37,420 nucleotides of DNA from a virus. The position numbers and the translations under genes are program-made. The stretch lies in the IMG/VR virus record IMGVR_UViG_3300046744_000156, positions 1 to 37,420 of that record; one strand, given 5' to 3'. Position 1 is the first letter of the stretch; each line of letters opens with the position of its first letter. Shown piece by piece: positions 8,998 to 15,429 of the stretch. The notes under the pieces were generated by a model that saw only the letters and a program-made list of their open reading frames with translations, searched no databases and was not told the DNA's origin.

Positions 8998-9555
8998 CTA
9001 TCTCCCGTGATTAGGGTGAAAATTATATTTTTTTTCGGCAGTTTGACGTGCGTTTGCTGCGTCTGTAATATTGTCATAACTTCCAAGAAAAATTGTTTTT
9101 CGATTAACGCCTATTTGTGCTACCCATTTTGATGATGCTTTATTCCAATATACACCAATAATTCCGCTAGTATTAGTGCTAGGGCGTTTTTTATTTTTAC
9201 CATTCTCACGTACACTAACAACTCTCATATTTTTTATGCGGTTATCCAATGGATTCCCATTAATATGATCAATTTGCTTATCAGGCCATTTGCCGTGGTA
9301 TAATGCCCAAGCAACTCTGTGAGCGCCGTAAGCTATCTTGTTGACCCTGCATTTAAAATAACCTCTGCCGTCCTTGTAGGTTGCAGTTTCTTTGCCAGCA
9401 TAGTTATTATTCCAATATTCAATTGATCTTTCAATGTTTGCTGTTTTAGGCGGGTAATGCTCCTTGGTTCTCTTGAGCCAATACATTTTGCCCGTCGTTG
9501 CATCATAACGTATTGTCTTGCGTAAATACTCTACAGTTGGTAATTCTTTTTTCAT
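8998..9555 (-). CDS. HNH homing endonuclease with AP2 DNA-binding domain
   Basis: A 185-residue free-standing endonuclease. The core 'GAHRVAWALYHGKWPDKQIDHINGNPLDNRIKNMRVV' is the HNH_3 signature with the catalytic His and Asn positions present. It is followed by TSGIIGVYWNKASSKWVAQI...FLGSYDNITDAANAR, an AP2-type DNA-binding domain common in phage homing enzymes. The start at 9555 has AAGGAT about 9 bases upstream. An in-frame ATG at 9594 lies inside an 11-bp hairpin and seems less likely. The stop is 11 bases before terS. It may be a mobile gene inserted ahead of the terminases, or may assist packaging; the AP2 domain favours homing. Confidence 0.92.
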   Translation of the reverse strand: MKKELPTVEYLRKTIRYDATTGKMYWLKRTKEHYPPKTANIERSIEYWNNNYAGKETATYKDGRGYFKCRVNKIAYGAHRVAWALYHGKWPDKQIDHINGNPLDNRIKNMRVVSVRENGKNKKRPSTNTSGIIGVYWNKASSKWVAQIGVNRKTIFLGSYDNITDAANARQTAEKKYNFHPNHGR

Positions 9556-9587
9556 CGCGGCTATCCTTTCGTAATTGTTGCCGTGTA

Positions 9588-9621
9588 GGTGCATTACTTT
9601 TTGCAGTCTGAGTAATGCACC
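9588..9621 (-). promoter_or_regulatory. Perfect 11-bp hairpin in the endonuclease leader
   Basis: GGTGCATTACT (9588-9598) and AGTAATGCACC (9611-9621) are perfect complements with a 12-base loop. The hairpin lies about 30 bases upstream of the chosen endonuclease start and covers the alternative ATG at 9594. No T-rich tract follows on either strand, so it is more like a translation-control or operator structure than a terminator. Hairpins controlling homing endonuclease expression are known in phage T4; the role here is inference. Confidence 0.5.
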
Positions 9622-9882
9622 ATTACACTTTAAATTATTTTTTTTTGATAAGCAATATAGGCAATTGTGTGCGTGAGATTATACACACACACTACCCCCG
9701 TAGAATCCGTTGACGGGGGGGCTTCCTCGCTGCGCCAGATGTGTAGTTTCGCCTAAATGGAACAACGCATAGCTCATATTGGCTGTATATTGACCAATAT
9801 TAGGCTAACCTATTGTAATCATTAGATATACTGTGGATTTACCTATATATGTCCGATAATGTATATTATGTTAACTTTCAGT

Positions 9883-9978
9883 TTATCCGAAAGTATTGAC
9901 TATAGATTTGCTTTCTATTACGCGAGTGCGCCCGTGCAACGGCGTGACAATGTGTTGTAACGCACGTTCTTGCGTCAT
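9883..9978 (-). CDS. Possible 31-residue ORF
   Basis: A short frame beginning MTQERALQHIVTPLHGRTRV starts 18 bases after the stop of the 67-residue gene, with GGTGG 7 bases before the ATG. It has no recognisable motif. Its tight spacing and SD-like sequence are the only support, so it may be spurious. Confidence 0.25.
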   Translation of the reverse strand: MTQERALQHIVTPLHGRTRVIESKSIVNTFG

Positions 9979-9995
9979 GTTATGCCACCAGTAAG

Positions 9996-10199
9996 TCAAT
10001 GCACTGTCTTCCCAGCTTCCTCTAGTACTTGCTCATGCAGCTCTATGAGCGCCTCTGCTAATGATTGCAGTACAGTCTGAGCCGGCACAATGGTAAGCCT
10101 ATCTGTTATGTAATCGCATAGCTCGTTAAGCTCATGGTCTGCATCATCACTGTCAGCACAATGTAAATCTAATGTTAAGTTAATGATAAACTCAGACAA
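9996..10199 (-). CDS. Small acidic hypothetical protein with TTG start
   Basis: A 67-residue acidic, probably all-helical protein (start MSEFIINLTLDLHCADSDD, end EALIELHEQVLEEAGKTVH). There is no ATG near the beginning; TTG at 10199 is chosen because GGAG lies 7 bases upstream. The gene follows a 150-base structured intergenic region and precedes the non-coding control region. I recognise no family. Expression may be held low by the rare start codon and the upstream structures. Confidence 0.6.
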   Translation of the reverse strand: MSEFIINLTLDLHCADSDDADHELNELCDYITDRLTIVPAQTVLQSLAEALIELHEQVLEEAGKTVH

Positions 10200-10349
10200 T
10201 GTCTTGCTCCGTGTTATGTGGGCGTGCAGTGAGGAAAGATAACCGCACGCCCTAGTTAAGCGGGCGTCGCATTGAAATGCAAAACAATGCGTCGGGAGGA
10301 GGAGAACCCGCTAACTATACTATGCCTCAAGAGAGGCGTTGTTTCAAGC
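10200..10349. ncRNA. Candidate structured RNA: series of hairpins between two genes
   Basis: Several stems lie in 120 bases. GGGCGTGC (10220-10227) pairs with GCACGCCC (10245-10252). AGCGGG (10259-10264) pairs with CCCGCT (10307-10312) and encloses CGCATTG (10268-10274) pairing with CAATGCG (10285-10291). GCCTC (10324-10328) pairs with GAGGC (10333-10337) around a 4-base loop. All but the enclosed stem's outer extension are perfect. The flanking genes are both on the minus strand. The segment may be a structured leader of the 67-residue gene, an RNA processing region or a small RNA; the transcribed strand cannot be told from sequence. No open frame is visible. Confidence 0.45.
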
Positions 10350-10715
10350 CTATGTGACCTCATTTGATAGCTCGTAAGCTAGCGCAAGATAACCGCAGCC
10401 ATCGACAGAGCTATCCTGATGCACGCCATTGCGCATCCTCGCAATCTTCAGCAGCGCCATCATGTTTGCCACATCATACGCAGAGATATGCCTGCCAAGA
10501 TAAGCAGTCCACATCGTCGCAATACAATTGAAGTTTTCATCTGCACTTCCGTATTGCCTAGCACGATCCCCTGTTATGAGAATGTTTGCCTTCGCCAATA
10601 TATCTGACCTCACCATACTATCGTTAACCATCGCTTGTTCTCCCTTACCCTCGCTTGGCTCGATCTTGCCGCCAGCCGTTCTAATGTTTATCTTTTTTTT
10701 CATCTCTTGCTCCAT
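10350..10715 (-). CDS. DUF6378-type protein
   Basis: A 121-residue protein whose second half carries the DUF6378 pattern. ILITGDRARQYGSADENFNC is followed by 'IATMWTAYLGRHISAYDVANMMALLKIARMRNG' and then 'QDSSVDGCGYLALAYE'. This family is common in phages next to replication genes. Its function is unknown, although the order of acidic and basic residues has a nucleotide-pyrophosphohydrolase flavour. The start could be 10715 or, better spaced behind GGAG, the ATG at 10703. It lies downstream of the palindrome-rich region 10765-10895, which is the likely site of its transcriptional control. Confidence 0.85.
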   Translation of the reverse strand: MEQEMKKKINIRTAGGKIEPSEGKGEQAMVNDSMVRSDILAKANILITGDRARQYGSADENFNCIATMWTAYLGRHISAYDVANMMALLKIARMRNGVHQDSSVDGCGYLALAYELSNEVT

Positions 10716-10764
10716 AATTCTTAACCCCGATTTTACCTATCTCATACTATTCTCTTAACTACAT

Positions 10765-10895
10765 ACTAATATACTATACCTAAAGGTATATAGTATTAGT
10801 AGTAGATTGGTTACGATATACTAATTGCAATTAGTAGTTTGTTGGCTAAGTCATTGATATTGTTGTTACTAATGCTAATTAGTAGGTAATTAGTA
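10765..10895. repeat. Operator-like or origin-like array of ACTAAT/ATTAGT palindromes
   Basis: The 130-bp AT-rich gap between the primase-helicase gene and the DUF6378 gene holds three dyads built from the same half-site. There is a 36-bp imperfect palindrome at 10765-10800 (16-bp arms, 13 matching, loop TAAA). There is a perfect 18-bp palindrome TACTAATTGCAATTAGTA at 10819-10836. A third pair is TACTAAT/ATTAGTA at 10867-10884, followed by an extra TAATTAGTA at 10887-10895. Repeated half-sites of this kind usually bind a dimeric regulator or an initiator. No regulator for it is identified. Confidence 0.65.
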
Positions 10896-10904
10896 GTATG
10901 CATT

Positions 10905-12785
10905 TTAGCTCACTTTCCCGAAATCATCGCAAAACCATATATAACCCTCATTTTGCACAATATGACCAGCACTTGTGAGGCCTGCAATTGACTGCTTGTA
11001 GGTTTGTGATGGGTTAGCCACGCCAGATACTTTGCCCATGAAATGCTTCTTAATATCCTCTTCTTTAATCACCCAGAACGTGCTGGGTTCAGGCCAACCT
11101 ACGCCAGCAGGGTTTGACATTCCTATGCCCTCGCCTCTTAGCTGCTGGAAGCATGTCTTAAATAATATCTGATTCTTGCCCTTAATAGCTTTCTTGTTGG
11201 CCTTCTCAACATCATCACTGCTTGCCGGCACAATCACACACGTTGTCACTGGATCGCCATCAGCGTCATGCCCAAGCTCGATGACATTTAACTTAAAGTG
11301 AAACTTACGCCCACCCTCTAAATCTCTCTGCTTGGTAGCCAAAGCAGTGCGCAAGCCTGTCGCCTCGTCATACGATAGCTCTATCTCAGTCTCTACAGCA
11401 GCTCTCAGTGAGCTATGCCCGCGAGCCTTTGCGTCCAAGTTCTTGCCAGAGTGATGCACAAGCAATAGATGCGCGTCAGTCTCGCCGCGTATCCTGTCAC
11501 ACGCTGATATAACAGCCGTTGATGATGCAGGCGAGTTCTCATCGCCACCCGGCATTGATCTCGACAGCGTATCAACGATAATCATTGCAATATCGCCATG
11601 CGCACGCTTCACCTCTTCGCACAAATCAATGATAAGCTGCACGTCAGCGTTTTCCTCAAGTAAATTTACTGGCAATGCACGCATAGCTAATTTAGCCTCA
11701 TGCTCTGGATATTGCTGGCGTAAGGCCACAATCCTATTATGCGTTGTCATACCGCCCTCGAGAGCTAAAAACAGCACCACACCGCCCTTCACCTTGTTGC
11801 CATGCCAATCTTGCCCCGCAGATACATGCCAAGCCACATCTTGCACAAAGAATGACTTACCCACGTTGCTTGGCCCATATACCATTGATAGCTGCCCAGC
11901 GCCAAACCAACCCTTAACAAGATAACTCCTGTCTAGCTGTGGTACTGCGTCACCCGGAAAGAACACCTGATCTAACAAGCTTTTCACTTCTAATGCCTTG
12001 GCAGTCGCCTCTTTGCCCTGATTAATCCACATATCAGAGAAGTCCCAGCCGCCAATCTCAGGCACAATTGATTGAACGCCATGATCAGCCACGCATTTTT
12101 CAATCGCCTTTAGGCCTGCCTCGTCGTTGTCACCCGCAATAATCAAACGCAGATTAGGGCGTGCCTCTAGCAGCTCACCTATCACAGCAGTCATATTGCC
12201 CGCAGATAATGCAAATACTGCTGGCCTACCCGTCGCCATGTGGCACGACATTGCAGTTGCCCATCCTTCACATATGTAAACCAAATCGTCTAATTTACCG
12301 CCAATGACGCTAAAATTACCAACAACAGGCATACCAGTGGAAAATTTCTTTGCGCCTGTCGGATTAATGTTCTGCGTGCCTACACGCTTACCTTTTGCGT
12401 TAATGACAGGGATAACCAATATGTCACCCTTTATAGATGCATTGCCAAGCCCAATCTTTTTCTTAACCAAGTATGGATGCGTAGCTTCTGCCTCTGGTTC
12501 AGGCCAACTTATGTTATATTCTTTTGTCAAAGGCTTCTCATTTTCATCAGGCCATAACCTCTGCCTACGCAGCGCATCTTTTATGCCAGCAAAATCTGAG
12601 CATTTACGGCAGCTCACCATAACTTCACTTTCAGCAGTTTCCTTTATCCAAAACCTATCTTCACCCTGACATACCGGGCAAGCACCATGATATTCACCTA
12701 TGGCAGTTTTCTTCAATGATAGTGCGCTTATAATTTTATCTGAGTATTGATCCCAGCTTGCATTTGGAAATTTCGTATTTTGCAT
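10905..12785 (-). CDS. Primase-helicase (zinc finger, Toprim, RepA/RecA-like ATPase)
   Basis: A 626-residue replication protein combining three modules. An N-terminal zinc finger has HGACPVCQG and VSCRKCSDF (Cys36, 39, 59, 62). A Toprim domain has VYICEGWATA (Glu173) and IIAGDNDEAG (Asp219, Asp221), the metal-binding acids used for RNA primer synthesis. A RepA-like helicase ATPase has Walker A GPSNVGKS (304-311), Walker B MIIVDT (401-406) and LLVHHSGK (441-448). The C-terminus may be a winged-helix-like DNA-binding tail. AGGAAGGAA precedes the ATG. It lies downstream of iteron-like repeats at 12805-12887 and next to the SSB gene. With no phage DNA polymerase visible, it probably starts replication and hands over to the host polymerase. 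Confidence 0.93.
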   Translation of the reverse strand: MQNTKFPNASWDQYSDKIISALSLKKTAIGEYHGACPVCQGEDRFWIKETAESEVMVSCRKCSDFAGIKDALRRQRLWPDENEKPLTKEYNISWPEPEAEATHPYLVKKKIGLGNASIKGDILVIPVINAKGKRVGTQNINPTGAKKFSTGMPVVGNFSVIGGKLDDLVYICEGWATAMSCHMATGRPAVFALSAGNMTAVIGELLEARPNLRLIIAGDNDEAGLKAIEKCVADHGVQSIVPEIGGWDFSDMWINQGKEATAKALEVKSLLDQVFFPGDAVPQLDRSYLVKGWFGAGQLSMVYGPSNVGKSFFVQDVAWHVSAGQDWHGNKVKGGVVLFLALEGGMTTHNRIVALRQQYPEHEAKLAMRALPVNLLEENADVQLIIDLCEEVKRAHGDIAMIIVDTLSRSMPGGDENSPASSTAVISACDRIRGETDAHLLLVHHSGKNLDAKARGHSSLRAAVETEIELSYDEATGLRTALATKQRDLEGGRKFHFKLNVIELGHDADGDPVTTCVIVPASSDDVEKANKKAIKGKNQILFKTCFQQLRGEGIGMSNPAGVGWPEPSTFWVIKEEDIKKHFMGKVSGVANPSQTYKQSIAGLTSAGHIVQNEGYIWFCDDFGKVS

Positions 12786-12804
12786 TTTATTCCTTCCTCA
12801 ATTA

Positions 12805-12887
12805 TCGGACATGGTGGACATGTCTCGCTTTTGTCTTGTCCTGTCTCGGACATAGTGGACATGTCTCGCAAATGTCCTGTCGTGTCC
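12805..12887. repeat. Iteron-like direct repeats, candidate replication origin
   Basis: Two 24-bp direct repeats, beginning TCGGACATRGTGGACATGTC, lie at 12805-12828 and 12846-12869, 41 bp apart (about four helical turns), with one mismatch. A 9-bp repeat TGTCCTGTC follows each (12837-12845, 12873-12881). In all, seven GGACA/TGTCC pentamers occur within 85 bp. The array sits between the SSB and primase-helicase genes, where phage and plasmid origins often lie. It could alternatively be an operator for the primase-helicase gene. Confidence 0.6.
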
Positions 12888-12921
12888 GTTAGACAAAACC
12901 TCGTTAAGTTCTGTCTAACGG
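12886..12921 (-). promoter_or_regulatory. 10-bp perfect hairpin after the SSB gene
   Basis: CCGTTAGACA (12886-12895) pairs perfectly with TGTCTAACGG (12912-12921), with a 16-base loop. It lies 9 bases after the SSB stop on the minus strand and abuts the iteron-like repeats. It lacks a T-rich tail, so a strong intrinsic terminator is unlikely. It may be part of the origin or a transcript-stabilising structure. Confidence 0.5.
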
Positions 12922-12930
12922 CATGTTTAT

Positions 12931-13578
12931 TTAAAATGGAATGTCATCTTCCAGATCATTTGACGCTGTTGGCGTAGCTGGTGGCAAACCAAATGGGTCA
13001 TGCTCAACACCATTAATAGGTGAAGCGCCGCCAGAATAACCACCAGACACTTCAGTGAACGGGTCATCTGCCTCTTGCTTCTCAGCTAACTCTAACACCT
13101 GCACTGCACGTAATCTTAATGAAACTCCATTCAGCGTTCCCGTATTATATGGAACTACAGTACATGCAATATTCACAGTCGAGCCAGATGTAAGCTCAAA
13201 TCCGTCTGGCAACTTCTTGCGTGACGCATCTACTTGGCGTGGTGGATTTGTAATATCTCCTGAATATGCGCCTTTTAACTTAGCCTTACCAATCCAATCG
13301 CCTTGCTTATCATCATCACGCTTGTATGGCAGGTTTAATGGCTGTTCAGGCCACTTTCGCTTGCTATTTGCATCCATAGCCGCCGCATTTTTATATGCCT
13401 GCATACAAACAGCATTTAGCTCCTTACATTGCTCGCCTGTTAAATTAAATGACATTTCGTATGAAGCGCCTTCGGCGTCAGGTGAGCATTTTACTGATTT
13501 ATACTCTTCCTGATCAAATCGGTAAGTAGCATTTAGTCTTGGATATAGCGCTTTCACGCCGCTTATTATGTGTTGCAT
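12931..13578 (-). CDS. Single-stranded DNA-binding protein (Enc34/DUF2815-like)
   Basis: A 215-residue protein that probably coats single-stranded DNA during replication and recombination. It begins MQHIISGVKALYPRLNATYR and has 'LPDGFELTSGSTVNIACTVVPYNTGTLNGVSLRLRAVQVLEL', matching the OB-fold pattern of Enc34-type phage SSBs. It ends in an acidic tip LEDDIPF, the kind of tail that contacts partner proteins in SSBs. Length and neighbours fit: the RecE-like exonuclease is upstream and the primase-helicase downstream. Confidence 0.85.
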   Translation of the reverse strand: MQHIISGVKALYPRLNATYRFDQEEYKSVKCSPDAEGASYEMSFNLTGEQCKELNAVCMQAYKNAAAMDANSKRKWPEQPLNLPYKRDDDKQGDWIGKAKLKGAYSGDITNPPRQVDASRKKLPDGFELTSGSTVNIACTVVPYNTGTLNGVSLRLRAVQVLELAEKQEADDPFTEVSGGYSGGASPINGVEHDPFGLPPATPTASNDLEDDIPF

Positions 13579-13623
13579 TTTACAACTCCTTTTAGTGTGT
13601 GCAGCACCCCTGCACTGGGATTC

Positions 13624-14472
13624 TTATAAGCCGTGATCTTCATCAAGATATGCTGGAAGATTGATTGTATCCAATTCAGGCCAACCAGTGTCGTAAACAT
13701 TTGTTTCTTGTGCCACTTTAATTTTACGCAATGTTTTAAACATCTCATCTTCGGCATACTTGTTATATTTGTCTGACAACTCGTAACAAGCTGTAGCATA
13801 GCTGTTCTTCTCAGTTGCGATAAAAATAAAATTTGTAGTTTCAATTCCGCATAACTTTAATACATAGCGATAGAAGCACGCCTGCAAATCATATCTATAA
13901 TTACGCACAGACTTATCAAAGCCACGATGCGATGCATCCAAACAAGACTTCAGGTCAATCACAATACCTGCCTCTTTTAACAATCCATCAGGCCTGCACT
14001 TCAGCTCAAGCCCTGTTTTTGGGCATTCTGCTATAAAGCTGTATTCAGCAAGCATGTCTTTGTTAGTTAGTAAGTTACGCGCCATTTTATTTTGCATACA
14101 GCCATCGACCATTTTCTGGCACTGCTCGTATTCGTTTTCTGGCAGTAGTATCTCATCGTCACCTAAAAACTCTTCCTGTTCCTTCCAAGCCTTACTACCA
14201 CGCCGTGGCAAACCTGAGTTATGCACTAAGTTTTTTTCTGGCTCTAACACCATTGCATGGAATGCCGAGCCTAATATCATAGCCGGCGTGGAGCTAAATT
14301 TAGCGTTCTTCCAATGGTAAAGCGATGACGTTGCAACTGTCTTAACAGCGCTTGATGAAATTGCAGGCAATTCGTGATATGCCTTATTTGACAGCTCTTC
14401 ACTTGGTATTATTTCCTTAAATAATAAGTGTTTATATTTTTTATTCAGATGTGCTTGTGATTTGTTTTGCAT
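13624..14472 (-). CDS. PD-(D/E)XK exonuclease, RecE/exonuclease VIII-like
   Basis: A 282-residue nuclease that likely resects double-stranded DNA ends for phage recombination. Motifs in order are LGSAFHAMVLEP (His72), AEYSF (Glu143), KCRPDGLLKEAGIVIDLKSC (Asp162, Asp173-Leu-Lys175) and YRYDLQACFYRYVL (Gln197), the signature of the PDDEXK RecB/RecE family. It is similar in length to the RecE catalytic domain. Unlike many phages, no RecT-type annealing protein follows; the SSB gene is next, and annealing may be done by that protein or by the host. Confidence 0.9.
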   Translation of the reverse strand: MQNKSQAHLNKKYKHLLFKEIIPSEELSNKAYHELPAISSSAVKTVATSSLYHWKNAKFSSTPAMILGSAFHAMVLEPEKNLVHNSGLPRRGSKAWKEQEEFLGDDEILLPENEYEQCQKMVDGCMQNKMARNLLTNKDMLAEYSFIAECPKTGLELKCRPDGLLKEAGIVIDLKSCLDASHRGFDKSVRNYRYDLQACFYRYVLKLCGIETTNFIFIATEKNSYATACYELSDKYNKYAEDEMFKTLRKIKVAQETNVYDTGWPELDTINLPAYLDEDHGL

Positions 14473-14491
14473 TTGTATTCTCCTATAATAA

Positions 14492-14962
14492 TTATTTATT
14501 TAAAACTTCTGCTCCATACAGAGCAATTAAACTAGCTTCCGCACGCCCATCATCTTTTTTGCGTGCGAACCTCTCATAATGGTCTGGAAATCTTTGAATT
14601 GCAAGTTGTCGGCTAGTGTCTTTATCAGATGATAAATTAAAGTGTTTCTTCCACTTACTGGGTGTAACTAAGTGCATGGGCGTTTTATTAGCTGCCACAC
14701 ACGCAATTAACGCGCCGTACCCCATGCCAAACCTGAATGTAGCGACTGAAGATTGACCGGGACGTGACGCAACTTGCTCAAGCACAGCCATACGATCTTT
14801 AGCCTCTGGTTCTAACAAATGTAATAACGAATGAATATCTATCTCAATTTTACCGCGATTATTTAAAATGGTGGGCATGTCTTGCACGTCTAAATCTTTA
14901 GTGCGCGTGCAATAATGTGCAATTGCCCCAGAAAAACCCGGATCAACGCCAACAATAATCAT
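14492..14962 (-). CDS. RuvC-like Holliday junction resolvase
   Basis: A 156-residue nuclease of the RNase H fold. The opening MIIVGVDPGFSGAIA (Asp7), the mid Glu62 in VLEQV, 'FGMGYGAL', TPSKWKKHF and the C-terminal KKDDGRAEASLIALYG (Asp138, Glu142) match phage RuvC-type resolvases. It would cut branched DNA made in recombination and replication before packaging. Its ATG overlaps the stop of the upstream ribbon-helix-helix-like gene (ATGA). Confidence 0.92.
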   Translation of the reverse strand: MIIVGVDPGFSGAIAHYCTRTKDLDVQDMPTILNNRGKIEIDIHSLLHLLEPEAKDRMAVLEQVASRPGQSSVATFRFGMGYGALIACVAANKTPMHLVTPSKWKKHFNLSSDKDTSRQLAIQRFPDHYERFARKKDDGRAEASLIALYGAEVLNK

Positions 14963-15159
14963 TCTACAATATCCGACGCAATTATTTCAGCTTCAGCCTC
15001 ATTATCTGGCTTCGCAACTTCCACGCCCGCTTTAGTTGCTTCCATGTATGAAGCCATGCGGACAAACGAACTGAAAGGCAGTGCAGATTTATGCGCAGCC
15101 TTTGCCACAGCATCATATTGCTGCTCGCTAAAATTAATTAATACTCTTTTATCAACCAT
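14959..15159 (-). CDS. Ribbon-helix-helix-like DNA-binding protein
   Basis: A 66-residue protein starting MVDKRVLINFSEQQYDAVAK, followed by 'AAHKSALPFSSFVRMASYMEA'. A short beta-strand of alternating residues (KRVLINFS) before two helices is the layout of Arc/MetJ-type repressors and relaxosome accessory factors. AGGAG precedes the ATG at 15159 by 8 bases; a slightly longer upstream frame lacks this. It is the first gene of the minus-strand replication operon and faces the divergent control region, so autoregulation at the tandem repeats 15226-15247 is plausible. Confidence 0.75.
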   Translation of the reverse strand: MVDKRVLINFSEQQYDAVAKAAHKSALPFSSFVRMASYMEATKAGVEVAKPDNEAEAEIIASDIVE

Positions 15160-15225
15160 TTTAAGTCTCCTTGGGTCTGATAAAACCAGCAATAAAGCAA
15201 TACAAATAGATGCACAAGTACATTG

Positions 15226-15247
15226 TGATATATAAATGATATATAAA
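15226..15247. repeat. Tandem 11-bp repeat, operator candidate
   Basis: TGATATATAAA occurs twice in perfect tandem (15226-15236, 15237-15247), so both copies face the same side of the helix. The pair ends 4 bases before the -35 element of the plus-strand promoter and lies upstream of the divergent ribbon-helix-helix gene. Arc-type repressors bind such closely spaced repeats. The pairing of protein and site is inferred. Confidence 0.55.
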
Positions 15248-15251
15248 GTGT

Positions 15252-15279
15252 TTGACCGCTACGCAAAAATGCTTATAAT
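15252..15279 (+). promoter_or_regulatory. Strong sigma70-like promoter for the plus-strand operon
   Basis: TTGACC (15252-15257) is followed by a 16-base spacer and a perfect TATAAT (15274-15279). The first plus-strand gene begins 33 bases further on with AGGAAAT upstream of its ATG. It is the best consensus promoter I see in the window, so this operon is probably read early by host RNA polymerase. Confidence 0.8.
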
Positions 15280-15312
15280 GGCTGTATAAATGCAAAAATG
15301 AGGAAATAAATT

Positions 15313-15429
15313 ATGAACACCACAATGATAATCGACGGATTGGCTATGGCATTATTTGCTGTAGCCGCCGTACACTTGCCAGAGATTATAGTTTTTCTGG
15401 ATCAATTTATTAATGTTTGGGGAAGATAA
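15313..15429 (+). CDS. 38-residue membrane protein, first gene of plus-strand operon
   Basis: A tiny protein starting MNTTMIIDGLAMALFAVAAV, then HLPEIIVFLDQFINVWGR. Most of it is one hydrophobic helix with a few charges, suggesting a single-pass inner-membrane peptide. AGGAAATAAATT precedes the ATG, and its TAA overlaps the methyltransferase ATG (TAATG), so the two are coupled. It follows a consensus promoter, which argues that it is real. Possible roles are superinfection exclusion or another host-membrane effect; neither is shown by sequence. Confidence 0.65.
   Translation: MNTTMIIDGLAMALFAVAAVHLPEIIVFLDQFINVWGR

Larger units (their letters stand above)
9556..9995. other. 440-bp mostly non-coding control region upstream of the endonuclease/terminase genes
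   Basis: No gene above 40 codons is supported here. Visible structures are the 9588-9621 hairpin, a GC-rich stem (CCCCCGT 9695-9701 with ACGGGGG 9713-9719), a dyad ATATTGG (9776-9782) / CCAATAT (9794-9800), and a shorter dyad ACTTTC/GAAAGT near 9875-9892. The rest is AT-rich. It probably contains the promoter and operator for the endonuclease and packaging genes, but I could not single out a convincing -35/-10 pair. A weak minus-strand candidate is TTGCTT-N17-TAAAGT just upstream of the endonuclease leader. A packaging site could also be here, close to terS. Confidence 0.5.

Noticed and set aside
9691-9720. Intrinsic terminator at the GC-rich CCCCCGT/ACGGGGG stem
   Set aside because: Neither strand has a T-rich tract behind it, so only a structural element is noted.
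10200-10349. CRISPR-like repeats or a tRNA
   Set aside because: The structures are single hairpins of different sequence with no repeat-spacer order, and no tRNA cloverleaf or anticodon arm can be drawn.
13566-13844. A 92-codon minus-strand frame at the end of the exonuclease gene
   Set aside because: It is an out-of-frame shadow of the exonuclease C-terminus and overlaps the SSB start.
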